In this document: piece after piece, positions 7,732 to 17,071 of the stretch
How the letters are laid out: each line of letters starts with the position of its first letter
Numbering within the stretch: position 1 is the first letter of the stretch
Source of the DNA: an uncultured Clostridia bacterium
Lineage (GTDB): Bacteria; Bacillota; Clostridia; Oscillospirales; Acutalibacteraceae
Length of the DNA: 56,481 nucleotides
Assembly: GCA_947369085.1 (NCBI GenBank)
Contig: CANBJR010000013.1
Coordinates: 1-56,481 of the forward strand
Direction of reading: 5' to 3'
Notes under the pieces: generated by a model
Told to the model about the DNA's origin: nothing
Databases searched by the model: none
What the model saw: the letters and a program-made list of their open reading frames with translations, nothing else
Position numbers and translations under genes: made by a program

Positions 7732-7768
7732 ACTCCGCCTTAGTTTTTTGCTTTGGCGGAGTTTGTTT
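7732..7768 (+). terminator. Terminator after AraC-type regulator
   Basis: ACTCCGCC (7732-7739) / GGCGGAGT (7755-7762) followed by TTGTTTTTTG. Confidence 0.8.
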
Positions 7769-7786
7769 TTTGATAAAATTATACCA

Positions 7787-7842
7787 TTATTGTCAATGTT
7801 TTTGGTAAAAATATTGACAATAAATTATAAATAATATATACT
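7787..7842 (+). promoter_or_regulatory. Promoter embedded in a 17-bp-arm palindrome
   Basis: TTGACA (7814-7819) and TATACT (7837-7842) with a 17-bp spacer. The -35 lies in the right arm of an inverted repeat, 7787-7803 against 7807-7823, which has 16 of 17 pairs and a 3-nt centre. This suggests a repressor operator or cruciform controlling the gene at 7899. Confidence 0.6.
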
Positions 7843-7898
7843 ATATATAATTAGTAGATAAAGATATATGTATTAAATGTTTAAAAAGGGTGAAATTT

Positions 7899-8672
7899 AT
7901 GAAAAAAGCGGAAAAAACAATTTCAATCGTTCTTACCATAATTATGTTGCTTGGCACATTAGGCAGTATAAGTGCATTTGCGGCAGAAGGAGAATATCCT
8001 CCGATCGAAAGCGGACGGTATGACGATTTTGATGTGTTAAATAAATATCAGTATAATATTGTGGGTCATGGCTCTGAAATATTTGCACTGAATGAGATTT
8101 TATCAGCAAGAAATAAACCTGTTTCAATATCTCTTACCGAATCAGAAGAAAAAGAAATTATTGACGATTACAGATTATTGTATTCCGATTATGAGCTCGG
8201 AGAGATAGGTGTCGAATGTTATGGCGTTTTAAGTGACGGAAGTAAGCTTTTGCTTGTCAACGCTGAAAAGCTTGCATTTTTAACTGAATTTTATTATGTA
8301 GTAATTGATGAATATTTAATTACTAATAGTGACAACCGTTATTTAGTATATAAGGACAATCAATTTATCGACTTAAATGAAATATCTGAAAATTTACTTG
8401 ATGAAACAGCAGAAATTCTCCAGTTTGCAAAATTTGTAAATTCCAACGAACAGATAGAAACTGTACCTACAACAATTCAGCCTACAACAAATTCTGTTTC
8501 AACTCCTGATACACTTTCAAAGAACAATTCAGGTAATGAAACTAATCCCAATAATTCAAACGGAAGTATTCCTACAGGTCAGAACAATTTTATAGCTTTA
8601 TTCAGCGTTTTAATTCTTGGTGTTTCTGCAATCATCTTGTTAACAGCAAAAAATAAGAAGAACTCTTTATAA
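7899..8672 (+). CDS. Secreted, membrane-anchored protein of unknown function
   Basis: 257 aa. An N-terminal signal peptide (KKAEKTISIVLTIIMLLG...ISAFAAE) has a likely cleavage after AFA. A ~150-residue acidic ectodomain follows, then a Ser/Thr/Asn/Pro-rich linker (QPTTNSVSTPDTLSKNN), a single C-terminal membrane helix (FIALFSVLILGVSAIILL) and a short basic tail. The topology is that of a type I cell-surface protein; there is no LPxTG motif. The ATG at 7899 is preferred over GTG at 7890, which overlaps the AAAAAGGGTG ribosome-binding site. I do not recognise the ectodomain. The promoter lies in a large palindrome. Confidence 0.75.
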   Translation: MKKAEKTISIVLTIIMLLGTLGSISAFAAEGEYPPIESGRYDDFDVLNKYQYNIVGHGSEIFALNEILSARNKPVSISLTESEEKEIIDDYRLLYSDYELGEIGVECYGVLSDGSKLLLVNAEKLAFLTEFYYVVIDEYLITNSDNRYLVYKDNQFIDLNEISENLLDETAEILQFAKFVNSNEQIETVPTTIQPTTNSVSTPDTLSKNNSGNETNPNNSNGSIPTGQNNFIALFSVLILGVSAIILLTAKNKKNSL

Positions 8673-8703
8673 TAATAGTTATATTAATAATTCATTTTCA
8701 AAA

Positions 8704-8736
8704 TCCGCCTAAGCGAAAGCAAGGGCGGAATTTCTT
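8704..8736 (+). terminator. Terminator after surface protein
   Basis: TCCGCC (8704-8709) / GGCGGA (8724-8729) followed by ATTTCTTTT. Confidence 0.7.
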
Positions 8737-8749
8737 TTACTGTATATTG

Positions 8750-8799
8750 ATTACATAAATGTAATTCCCATTTACAAAAACAAGATATTGTGTTAAAAT
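8750..8799 (+). promoter_or_regulatory. pyrE promoter with upstream palindrome
   Basis: TTTACA (8771-8776) and TAAAAT (8794-8799) with a 17-bp spacer. The inverted repeat ATTACAT-AA-ATGTAAT (8750-8765) lies directly upstream of the -35 and could be an operator. No PyrR attenuator was recognised in the short leader. Confidence 0.5.
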
Positions 8800-8842
8800 C
8801 TAAAATGTTAAATTATGTAAAAAAATAAACGGAGGTATCACT

Positions 8843-9517
8843 ATGGAAGCTTACAAAAAGGAATTTATTGAATTTATGGTAGACTGTCAGGTTCTTAAAT
8901 TCGGCGATTTCGTAACAAAAAGCGGCAGAAAAACACCGTTCTTTGTAAATACCGGATTCTACAGAACAGGCGCACAGCTAAGAAGACTCGGACAGTATTA
9001 TGCCGAGGCAATCAACAACAAATTCGGTCTTGACTTTGACGTGCTTTTCGGACCTGCCTACAAGGGTATTCCGCTTTCTGTAGCCGCAACAATTGCAATA
9101 AGCGAAAAATACGGCAAGGATATCCGTTATTGTTCAAACAGAAAAGAAGTTAAGGATCACGGCGATAAGGGAATTTTGCTTGGCAGTCCAATAAACGACG
9201 GAGATAAGGTTGTTATAATTGAGGATGTTACAACAGCAGGAACTTCAATTGAAGAAACACTTCCGATTATTAAAGCACAGGGAGATGTCAGTCCGATAGG
9301 TCTTGTCGTTTCTGTTGACAGAATGGAAAGAGGCAAGGGCGAAAAGAGCGCTCTTTCGGAAATTGAGGAAAAATACGGATTAAAAACTACCGCAATTGTA
9401 ACAATGGCAGAGGTAGTGGAACACCTTTACAATAAAGAGTACAAGGGCAGAATTGTAATTGACGATAAACTCAAAGCTGCAATTGAAGCATATTATGAGC
9501 AGTACGGAGTAAAATAA
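8843..9517 (+). CDS. pyrE: Orotate phosphoribosyltransferase
   Basis: Joins orotate to PRPP to give OMP in de novo pyrimidine synthesis (224 aa, usual length). FGPAYKGIPL is the PRPP-contacting loop region. The flexible catalytic loop is seen as SNRKEVKDHGDKG, and the PRPP-binding signature is VVIIEDVTTAGTSIEE. CGGAGG precedes the ATG. It stands apart from other pyr genes and is followed 20 bp later by radC, so the two may share a transcript. Confidence 0.95.
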   Translation: MEAYKKEFIEFMVDCQVLKFGDFVTKSGRKTPFFVNTGFYRTGAQLRRLGQYYAEAINNKFGLDFDVLFGPAYKGIPLSVAATIAISEKYGKDIRYCSNRKEVKDHGDKGILLGSPINDGDKVVIIEDVTTAGTSIEETLPIIKAQGDVSPIGLVVSVDRMERGKGEKSALSEIEEKYGLKTTAIVTMAEVVEHLYNKEYKGRIVIDDKLKAAIEAYYEQYGVK

Positions 9518-9537
9518 ACAGCTATAAGAGGTTTGTT

Positions 9538-10245
9538 ATGACTTCATCAAACGGTAACGAGCATACGGGACACCGTAAGCGTTTAAAGAAAAAATTCATA
9601 GAAAACGGACTTGATGTTTTTGAACCTCACGAAGCGCTTGAATTATATCTTTTTTACGCAATTCCCAGAAAAGACACAAATCCGCTGGCACACAGACTTC
9701 TTGATAAATATGGCTCAATAAGCGCAGTCTGCGACGCTCCGCTTGACGAGCTTGAAAATGAGTTTGGATTGTCGCAGTCTGCTTCGGTTTTGCTAAAGCT
9801 TTTGCCGCAGATGTCAAGATTGTATAATGAGTCAAAAATGTCCTATGATAAACCTATCGACCTTGAAAAGGTAGGCGAAATGTTTGCCGCCAAATTTATC
9901 GGCAGAACGAGCGAGGAAACCGCGTTAATGCTTGGCGATGCAAAGGGCAAGATGATTTACTTTGACATTGTGGCAAAGGGCTCGCTCACTGCAACCGAAA
10001 TGCCTGTAAGAAGGATTGTAGACCTTGCACTGCGCAAGAATGCCAAAACTGCATTTTTAGGTCACAATCATCCCAGCGGCACAGCCCTGCCGTCACCGGG
10101 TGACCTTGAAGCAACAGAACTTTTAAAGGAAACGCTTGGCGCAATAGGCGTTAATCTTGTCGACCATATTATTGTGACAAGCGAGGACTATGTTTCTTTG
10201 CGCGAAAGCGGAATGGCAGGCAAAATTTTCTATTTCGATATATAA
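9538..10245 (+). CDS. radC: RadC-family JAB/MPN-domain protein
   Basis: 235 aa. The N-terminal part resembles helix-hairpin-helix DNA-binding repeats (EALELYLFYAIPRKDTNPLAHRLL, YGSISAVCDA). The C-terminal JAMM metal-binding motif is HNHPSGTALPSPGD, matching HxHx7SxxD. RadC was named for DNA repair, but its molecular role is unsettled. AAGAGG lies ahead of the ATG, and uvrB follows 44 bp downstream on the same strand. Confidence 0.93.
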   Translation: MTSSNGNEHTGHRKRLKKKFIENGLDVFEPHEALELYLFYAIPRKDTNPLAHRLLDKYGSISAVCDAPLDELENEFGLSQSASVLLKLLPQMSRLYNESKMSYDKPIDLEKVGEMFAAKFIGRTSEETALMLGDAKGKMIYFDIVAKGSLTATEMPVRRIVDLALRKNAKTAFLGHNHPSGTALPSPGDLEATELLKETLGAIGVNLVDHIIVTSEDYVSLRESGMAGKIFYFDI

Positions 10246-10268
10246 ATTTATATATGTGTAATTATATT

Positions 10269-10280
10269 CATCATATGATG
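10269..10280. promoter_or_regulatory. Perfect palindrome ahead of uvrB
   Basis: CATCATATGATG is self-complementary and ends 9 bp before the uvrB ATG, in place of a clear ribosome-binding site. No LexA box was found here. Confidence 0.35.
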
Positions 10281-10289
10281 TGACAGCTT

Positions 10290-12248
10290 ATGAAATTTAA
10301 GATTCATTCAAAATACAAGCCTACGGGCGACCAACCACAGACAATTGAAAAGCTTGTTGAAAGCATAAATGCAGGCAATAAAGAGCAGACCTTGCTCGGT
10401 GTAACAGGCTCAGGCAAAACCTTTACAATGGCAAATGTAATTGAGCGTGTTCAGCGACCCACACTTGTGCTTGCCCACAACAAAACCCTTGCGGCTCAGC
10501 TTTGCAGTGAATTTAAAGAGTTTTTCCCGGACAACGCAGTAGAATATTTTGTATCCTACTATGATTATTATCAGCCTGAGGCGTATGTTGCTCATACAGA
10601 TACCTACATTGAAAAGGACTGCTCAATAAACGACGAAATTGATAAGCTCCGTCACAGTGCAACGCTCGCTCTTTCGGAGCGAAAAGATGTAATTATCGTT
10701 GCCTCAGTTTCGTGTATCTACAGCCTGGGCAACCCTATTGATTACCGTAATATGGTAATTTCGCTCCGTCCGGGAATGGAAAAAAGCCGTGACGATTTAG
10801 TTAAAAAGCTCGTAGAGCTTCAGTATGAGCGAAACGATATAAATTTCATACGCAACAAGTTCAGAATCAGGGGAGATGTAGTAGAGATTTTCCCTGCCGC
10901 TTCAAATGATTCCATAATCCGAGTTGAATTTTTCGGTGATGAAATTGACAGAATTTCCGAGATAAATCCGCTTACGGGCGAGTTGAAAAATATTTTGCGC
11001 CACGCTGCAATTTATCCTGCTTCGCACTACATTGTTTCAAAAGATAAAATGCAGATTGCACTTGCGGAAATTGAGCGTGAATTACAGGAAAGGCTTGAAT
11101 ATTTCCGAGAAAACGGCAAGTTGCTTGAAGCGCAGAGAATCGAACAGCGTACGCATTATGATATGGAAATGCTTCAGGAAATCGGCTTTTGTACGGGAAT
11201 AGAGAACTATTCCGGAATTTTGTCGGGCAGAGCTCGCGGCTCTGCACCGTACACCCTGCTTGATTACTTCCCTAAGGACTTTCTGTTGTTTGTAGATGAG
11301 TCGCACGTTACATTGCCGCAGGTAAGGGGAATGTATGCGGGTGACCACGCAAGAAAGAAAAGCCTTGTTGACTTTGGATTCAGACTGCCGTCTGCATTTG
11401 ACAACAGACCGCTGAATTTTGACGAGTTTTACGACAGAGTAAATCAGGCGGTGTTTGTCAGCGCAACTCCGGGTGATTTTGAAATGGAAAAGTCAAAGGT
11501 GGTTGCAGAACAGATTATACGTCCTACGGGACTTCTTGATCCTGAAATTTCAGTAAGACCTACAGACGGACAGCTTGACGATCTCGTTTCTGAAATTAAT
11601 ATCAGAACAGAAAAGAAACAGCGCACACTTGTTACAACGCTGACAAAAAAAATGGCTGAGGATTTAACGACGTACCTGGAAACAATGGGTATAAAGGTAC
11701 GCTATATGCACCACGATATAGATACCGTTGAACGAATGGAGATTGTGCGTGATTTGCGCCTTGGTGAATTTGACGTGCTTGTGGGAATCAATTTGCTTAG
11801 AGAAGGTCTTGATATTCCCGAGGTTTCACTTGTTGCGGTGCTTGACGCCGACAAAGAGGGATTTTTGCGCAGCACACGTTCGCTTATTCAGATTACGGGA
11901 CGTGCCGCACGAAACAGCGACGGTATGGTAATAATGTACGCCGACAGCGTGACAGAATCAATGCAGGTTGCGATTGAGGAAACACAGCGCCGACGTGAAA
12001 TTCAGCAGAAGTATAACGAAGAACATAACATCGTTCCAAAGACGATTGTTAAGAAGGTAAGCGAAATTCTCGAGATTTCCACTCATGATGACAGCGAGTT
12101 TAAGAGAGCAAAGAAACTTTCAAAAGCTCAGAAACAACAGCTTATTGAAAGCCTTACAAAGGAAATGAAAGCAGCGGCAAAGCTGCTTGAATTTGAACAT
12201 GCCGCATATCTGCGTGACAAAATCAACAAACTGCGCGAAGAAAAATAA
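10290..12248 (+). CDS. uvrB: Excinuclease ABC subunit B
   Basis: Damage-verifying helicase-like subunit of nucleotide excision repair (652 aa, normal length). Walker A is [12 protein letters not shown], the beta-hairpin that inserts into DNA is [11 protein letters not shown], and later helicase motifs include [21 protein letters not shown] and [12 protein letters not shown]. The C-terminal UVR motif that contacts UvrC spans roughly the last 35 residues. uvrA and uvrC are not adjacent. The Shine-Dalgarno is weak, and a 12-bp palindrome sits just before the start. Unlike dinB, it lacks a visible LexA box. Confidence 0.97.
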   Translation: MKFKIHSKYKPTGDQPQTIEKLVESINAGNKEQTLLGVTGSGKTFTMANVIERVQRPTLVLAHNKTLAAQLCSEFKEFFPDNAVEYFVSYYDYYQPEAYVAHTDTYIEKDCSINDEIDKLRHSATLALSERKDVIIVASVSCIYSLGNPIDYRNMVISLRPGMEKSRDDLVKKLVELQYERNDINFIRNKFRIRGDVVEIFPAASNDSIIRVEFFGDEIDRISEINPLTGELKNILRHAAIYPASHYIVSKDKMQIALAEIERELQERLEYFRENGKLLEAQRIEQRTHYDMEMLQEIGFCTGIENYSGILSGRARGSAPYTLLDYFPKDFLLFVDESHVTLPQVRGMYAGDHARKKSLVDFGFRLPSAFDNRPLNFDEFYDRVNQAVFVSATPGDFEMEKSKVVAEQIIRPTGLLDPEISVRPTDGQLDDLVSEINIRTEKKQRTLVTTLTKKMAEDLTTYLETMGIKVRYMHHDIDTVERMEIVRDLRLGEFDVLVGINLLREGLDIPEVSLVAVLDADKEGFLRSTRSLIQITGRAARNSDGMVIMYADSVTESMQVAIEETQRRREIQQKYNEEHNIVPKTIVKKVSEILEISTHDDSEFKRAKKLSKAQKQQLIESLTKEMKAAAKLLEFEHAAYLRDKINKLREEK

Positions 12249-12285
12249 AATTTTAGTAATTAAAATTATTGCAACGTTGACATAG

Positions 12286-12305
12286 GGACACGGCGTGCCG
12301 TGTCC
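12286..12305. repeat. Small GC-rich palindromic extragenic repeat
   Basis: GGACACGGC-GT-GCCGTGTCC is a perfect 9-bp-arm inverted repeat, strikingly GC-rich for its surroundings. It lies between uvrB and the topoisomerase gene with no T-run. Similar units occur as dispersed extragenic repeats in Clostridia (from memory). Confidence 0.5.
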
Positions 12306-12341
12306 GTATTTGCGGTATGAAAACGATAAAGGAAGAGTGAA

Positions 12342-14327
12342 ATGGCAAGAAAGAAAACCAACGAATATGATAATACCAGCATAACCACCCTCAAGGGTGC
12401 CGATCGTGTTCGCAAAAGACCTGCGGTAATCTTCGGCTCCGACGGCATTGACGGTTGTCAGCACTCGGTATTTGAAATTCTTTCAAACTCCATTGACGAA
12501 GCAAGAGAGGGCTACGGCAAGCAGATTTCCGTAAGCCGTTTTTCCGACGGTTCAATTGAAGTTGAGGACCACGGAAGAGGTATCCCTGTTGACTATAATG
12601 AAAATGAGCAAAAATTCAACTGGGAACTTGTGTTCTGTGAAATGTACGCAGGCGGAAAGTATAACAACAACGAGGGTGAAAGCTACGAGTTTTCTCTCGG
12701 TATGAACGGTTTGGGACTTTGCTCAACTCAGTACGCTTCTGAATATATGGATGTTGATATCCGCCGTGACGGCTACCGTTATACGCTTCATTTTGAAAAA
12801 GGCGTGAATGTCGGCGGTCTTAAAAAAGAACCGTATAATAAAAAAGATACGGGAACAAAAATTCACTGGAAGCCCGACTTGGAGGTTTTTACCGATATTG
12901 ATATTCATCCTGACTATTTTCTCGACATAATGAAACGTCAGGCAATTGTCAATGCAGGTGTGGAATTTATATTTAAAAATCAGAATGGACGTTCATTTGA
13001 CACAACTTCCTTTAATTACGTAAACGGCGTAGTTGACCATGTTGCCGAGGTAATCGGAGAGGGAGGATTAACTTCTGTTCAGCATTGGGAAACTGAATGC
13101 AAAACCCGTGACCGTGACGACAAACCCGAATACAAATGCAAAATGGATATAGCCGTTGCATTTTCAAATAAGGTCAGCCTTACCGAATATTACCACAACT
13201 CAAGCTGGCTTGAGCACGGTGGTGCACCCGACAAGGCTGTGCGCAACGCATTTGTGTATCAGATTGACAGCTACTTAAAACAAAATAATAAATATAACAA
13301 AACAGAAAGTAAAATTAAGTTTGATGACGTAGAGGACTGCCTTGTATGCGTAATTTCCTCGTTTTCAAGTGTTTCTTCCTACGAAAACCAAACCAAAAAG
13401 GCTGTAACCAATAAGGGTATACAGGATGCTATGACTGCTTTTCTGCGTCAGAGCTTAGAGGTTTATTTCATTGAAAATCCCCTTGAAGCCGAGAAAATTG
13501 CAGAACAGGTGCTTGTAAACAAGCGCAGTCGTGAAAACGCGGAGAAAACCCGACTTAACATAAAGAAAAAGCTTTCGGGCAATCTTGACATTACTAACCG
13601 AGTTGCAAAATTTGTCGATTGCAGAAGCAAGGACGTAGAACAGCGAGAACTGTTCATAGTGGAGGGTGACTCTGCTCTCGGTGCCTGCAAACAGGCAAGA
13701 AATCCCGATTTTCAGGCTATAATGCCTATCAGAGGAAAAATTCTGAACTGTCTTAAAGCCGACTATGATAAGATTTTCAAAAGCGAAATCATCACAGATT
13801 TGCTAAAGGTTCTCGGCTGCGGAGTTGAGGTAAAGTCAAAGGCTAACAAGAATCTTTCAAGTTTTGATATGAATGCTCTGCGTTGGAACAAGGTTATTCT
13901 TTGTACCGATGCCGACGTTGACGGCTTCCAGATTCGTACGTTGCTACTTACAATGCTTTATCGGCTTACTCCTACTCTTATCGAACGGGGCAAGGTGTTT
14001 ATTGCGGAATCTCCGCTTTATGAAATCACCTCAAAAAACGATGTTTACTTTGCATATGATGAAATTGAAAAAGACAGGTTTATTGAGCAAATAGGCAACG
14101 ATAAATTCACAATTCAGCGAAGCAAAGGTCTGGGTGAAAACGAACCCGATATGATGAATTTAACTACAATGAATCCCGATACACGCCGTCTAATCAAGGT
14201 TATGCCCGATGACGCAGCGCAGACAGCCGAAATCTTTGATATTCTTCTTGGTGATAATTTGCAGGGAAGAAAGGATTATATTGTAGAACACGGCAATGAA
14301 TATATAGATAATCTCGATGTAAGCTGA
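12342..14327 (+). CDS. parE: Type IIA topoisomerase ATPase subunit (ParE/GyrB-like, divergent)
   Basis: 661 aa. The GHKL ATPase motifs are ILSNSIDEA, GRGIPV and SLGMNGLGLCS. The transducer domain is followed by a TOPRIM region with VEGDSALGACKQARN and CTDADVDGFQI. These deviate from the usual EGDSAGGSAKQGR and GGLHGVG forms, so this is a divergent branch rather than housekeeping gyrase. It is 17 bp from its ParC/GyrA-like partner in a typical bicistronic layout. It probably forms topoisomerase IV or a clostridial paralogue that removes supercoils or unlinks chromosomes. The parE symbol is tentative. Confidence 0.85.
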   Translation: MARKKTNEYDNTSITTLKGADRVRKRPAVIFGSDGIDGCQHSVFEILSNSIDEAREGYGKQISVSRFSDGSIEVEDHGRGIPVDYNENEQKFNWELVFCEMYAGGKYNNNEGESYEFSLGMNGLGLCSTQYASEYMDVDIRRDGYRYTLHFEKGVNVGGLKKEPYNKKDTGTKIHWKPDLEVFTDIDIHPDYFLDIMKRQAIVNAGVEFIFKNQNGRSFDTTSFNYVNGVVDHVAEVIGEGGLTSVQHWETECKTRDRDDKPEYKCKMDIAVAFSNKVSLTEYYHNSSWLEHGGAPDKAVRNAFVYQIDSYLKQNNKYNKTESKIKFDDVEDCLVCVISSFSSVSSYENQTKKAVTNKGIQDAMTAFLRQSLEVYFIENPLEAEKIAEQVLVNKRSRENAEKTRLNIKKKLSGNLDITNRVAKFVDCRSKDVEQRELFIVEGDSALGACKQARNPDFQAIMPIRGKILNCLKADYDKIFKSEIITDLLKVLGCGVEVKSKANKNLSSFDMNALRWNKVILCTDADVDGFQIRTLLLTMLYRLTPTLIERGKVFIAESPLYEITSKNDVYFAYDEIEKDRFIEQIGNDKFTIQRSKGLGENEPDMMNLTTMNPDTRRLIKVMPDDAAQTAEIFDILLGDNLQGRKDYIVEHGNEYIDNLDVS

Positions 14328-14343
14328 CAGGAGGTGGAAAACA

Positions 14344-16584
14344 ATGGCTTCTAAAAAGAAAACTCCCCAAAAATCAATTTCGCCGAAAACTCACGGCGTA
14401 ATCAACGGTGCGGGCGATATAGTAGAACAACCCATAGTTTCCACTATCCGTGAAAACTATATGCCCTACGCAATGAGCGTAATATTGTCACGTGCAATTC
14501 CTGAAATAGACGGCTTTAAGCCCTCCCACCGCAAATTGCTTTTTACCATGTACAAAATGGGACTTTTAACCGGCAACAGAACAAAGTCTGCTAATATTGT
14601 CGGCGCAACAATGAAACTCAATCCTCACGGCGACTCGGCAATCTATGACACAATGGTGCGTTTGTCAAGGGGCTACGAGGCGCTTTTACATCCGTACGTT
14701 GACTCAAAGGGTAACTTCGGTAAGTTCTACAGCCGTGATATGGCTTGGGCTGCTTCAAGATATACTGAGGCAAAGTTAGCGCCGATTTGCAACGAGCTGT
14801 TCCGTGATATTGACAAAGACACAGTCGATTTTGTCGATAACTACGATAATACAATGAAAGAGCCGTCATTGCTTCCCGTAGCTTTTCCGTCTGTGCTTGT
14901 AAATGCAAACACAGGTATTGCGGTAGGTATGGCTTCAAATATCTGTTCCTTTAATCTTAAAGAAATCTGCGAAACAACAGCGGCGCTTATCCGTGATCCG
15001 GACCATGACATAAAGACAACTTTGCCGGCGCCCGATTTTATAGGCGGCTGTCAGATAATCTACGATGAAAAAACAATCAATCAGGTTTACGAAACCGGCA
15101 GAGGAAGCATTAAATTGCGTGCAAAGTACGAGTACGACAAATCCGCAAACTGTATTGATGTGCTTTCAATTCCGAGTACAACAACCTGTGAGGTTATAAT
15201 TGAGAAGATTATCGACCTTGTAAAACAGGGCAAGGTAAAGGAAATTTCCGATATTCGTGATGAAACAGGTATTGACGGTCTTAAAATTACAATCGATTTA
15301 AAGCGTGGCGTTGACCCCGACAAGCTTATGGCAAAGCTTTTTCGCTTTACAACGCTCGAGGATTCCTACGCCTGCAATTTCAACGTCCTTATCGGCGGAG
15401 TGCCTATGGTGCTTGGCGTTAAGTCGCTTTTAGAGGAATGGATAGCATTCAGAATTGAGTGCGTAAGGCGCAGAACATATTATGACCGCAACAAAAAGGC
15501 TGACAAGCTTCATTTACTAAAGGGTCTTGAAAAAATCCTGCTCGATATTGACAAGGCAATTAAAATTATCCGTGAAACCGACGAAGAAGTTGAAGTAGTA
15601 CCAAACCTTATGATTGGCTTCGGCATCGACAAAATTCAGGCTGAATACGTTGCAGAAATCAAACTTCGTCATCTAAACCGTGAATATATTTTAAAGCGCA
15701 CAAAGGATATTGAGGAACTTGAAAAGGAAATTGCAGAGCTTGACGAAATCTTAAAGAGCAAAGCAAGAATCAAGACCATAATTGTCAAAGAACTTAAAGC
15801 AATAGCCGAAAAGTACGGACAGCCTCGCAAGAGTATTATTATATATGAGGATAGTACAAAGTACGAAGAAGAAATTGAGGAAATCCCCGATTATCCCGTA
15901 ACCTTCTTCTTTACAAAGGAAGGCTATTTCAAGAAGATAACGCCTCAGTCGCTTAGAATGAGCGGAGCACATAAGTTAAAAGACGGCGATGGAATTGTGC
16001 AGGAAATTGAATTTTCAAACAACTGTGATTTGCTGTTCTTTACAGACAAATGTCAGGTTTACAAGGCAAAAGCCTCCGACTTTTCCGATACCAAAGCAAG
16101 TGTTCTCGGTGACTATGTGGCCGCTAAGCTTTCAATGGACGAGGGCGAAAACGCAGTATTTATGGTTGCAACTAAGGACTACAAGGGAATTTTGCTCTTT
16201 GCATTTGAAAACGGAAAGGCGGCAAAGGTTCCTCTTGAAGCATATGCAACAAAGACTAACCGCAAAAAGCTGACAGGCGCATATTCCGACAAGTCGCCTC
16301 TTTCGGGAATTATATATCTTCAAGATGACAGAGAAGTGCTCTTTAAAGCTTCGTCCGGCAGAATGCTGCTGGTTCATACAGGCGCATTGTCGCTCAAATC
16401 AACACGTTCAACTCAGGGCGTAGCCGTTATGAAGCTTAAAAAAGGTCACAGACTGTTTGAAATTTCCGAATACAAAGAGGGAACTTTTGCAAAGCCTCAG
16501 CGTTACAGAACTCGCTCTATGCCTGCATTGGGTGCTTTGCCGTCAAACGAGGACACGTCTGACGAACAGCTTTCACTGCTTTAA
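14344..16584 (+). CDS. parC: Type IIA topoisomerase cleavage subunit (ParC/GyrA-like)
   Basis: 746 aa. The winged-helix breakage-reunion domain has FKPSHRKLLFTMYKMG and the quinolone-determining region HGDSAIYDTMVRLS with wild-type Ser. The catalytic tyrosine is in AASRYTEAKL. A long coiled-coil (LKRTKDIEELEKEIAELDEI) leads to a C-terminal domain with partial beta-pinwheel blades. The GyrA box (QRRGGKG) needed for negative supercoiling is absent, which favours a topoisomerase IV-like decatenase. AGGAGG precedes the ATG, 17 bp after its partner. Confidence 0.88.
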   Translation: MASKKKTPQKSISPKTHGVINGAGDIVEQPIVSTIRENYMPYAMSVILSRAIPEIDGFKPSHRKLLFTMYKMGLLTGNRTKSANIVGATMKLNPHGDSAIYDTMVRLSRGYEALLHPYVDSKGNFGKFYSRDMAWAASRYTEAKLAPICNELFRDIDKDTVDFVDNYDNTMKEPSLLPVAFPSVLVNANTGIAVGMASNICSFNLKEICETTAALIRDPDHDIKTTLPAPDFIGGCQIIYDEKTINQVYETGRGSIKLRAKYEYDKSANCIDVLSIPSTTTCEVIIEKIIDLVKQGKVKEISDIRDETGIDGLKITIDLKRGVDPDKLMAKLFRFTTLEDSYACNFNVLIGGVPMVLGVKSLLEEWIAFRIECVRRRTYYDRNKKADKLHLLKGLEKILLDIDKAIKIIRETDEEVEVVPNLMIGFGIDKIQAEYVAEIKLRHLNREYILKRTKDIEELEKEIAELDEILKSKARIKTIIVKELKAIAEKYGQPRKSIIIYEDSTKYEEEIEEIPDYPVTFFFTKEGYFKKITPQSLRMSGAHKLKDGDGIVQEIEFSNNCDLLFFTDKCQVYKAKASDFSDTKASVLGDYVAAKLSMDEGENAVFMVATKDYKGILLFAFENGKAAKVPLEAYATKTNRKKLTGAYSDKSPLSGIIYLQDDREVLFKASSGRMLLVHTGALSLKSTRSTQGVAVMKLKKGHRLFEISEYKEGTFAKPQRYRTRSMPALGALPSNEDTSDEQLSLL

Positions 16585-16728
16585 AAACTGAGCGAATATA
16601 TATTTAAAAACTAAAAATAAAAAATATAAAAATTCACTTGCAAAAAGAGTATTAATGTGATACTATATAATAGTTAATTAATGCAGATTATCGTGTATTA
16701 TATCATTTTATTGAAAGGAAGATGAAAA

Positions 16729-16983
16729 ATGGGCGTTTTAGGTATTGTTCTCGGTGTTATTCTCGGCATCGTTTCAATAGCAATCATCGTTGTAATTATC
16801 CTTCAGGAAGGCAATCAGCAGGGTCTTGGTGTTGTAACAGGTGCGGCTGATTCTTATTTTTCAAAGAACAAGGCTCGTTCAATTGATGCTTTTCTTTCCC
16901 GTTGGACAAAGGTATTTGCTGCAGTATTTGTTCTTTTTGTAATTGCACTTAACGTACTTTCCTATTTTGGAGTAATTAAGTAA
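16729..16983 (+). CDS. secG: Protein-export membrane protein SecG
   Basis: 84-aa subunit of the SecYEG translocon. It has two membrane helices (VLGIVLGVILGIVSIAIIVVIILQ and VFAAVFVLFVIALNVLSYFG) joined by the conserved cytoplasmic loop EGNQQGLGVVTGAADSYFSK. AAAGGAAG lies upstream of the ATG, and a strong terminator follows, so it is probably monocistronic. It supports secretion, including of the pullulanases in this window. Confidence 0.95.
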   Translation: MGVLGIVLGVILGIVSIAIIVVIILQEGNQQGLGVVTGAADSYFSKNKARSIDAFLSRWTKVFAAVFVLFVIALNVLSYFGVIK

Positions 16984-17010
16984 TATCTTTAAAAATTTCA
17001 GCATAATTAT

Positions 17011-17045
17011 AGACCGTCGGATGTATGTCCGACGGTCTGTTTTAT
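17011..17045 (+). terminator. secG terminator
   Basis: AGACCGTCGGA (17011-17021) pairs perfectly with TCCGACGGTCT (17028-17038), followed by GTTTTATTTT. Confidence 0.88.
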
Positions 17046-17071
17046 TTTGTAAATATTTGGAGATGTTTTTT

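Noticed and set aside
12342..16584. Reading the pair as housekeeping gyrase
   Set aside because: The GyrA box is missing and the TOPRIM and ATPase motifs diverge from GyrB.
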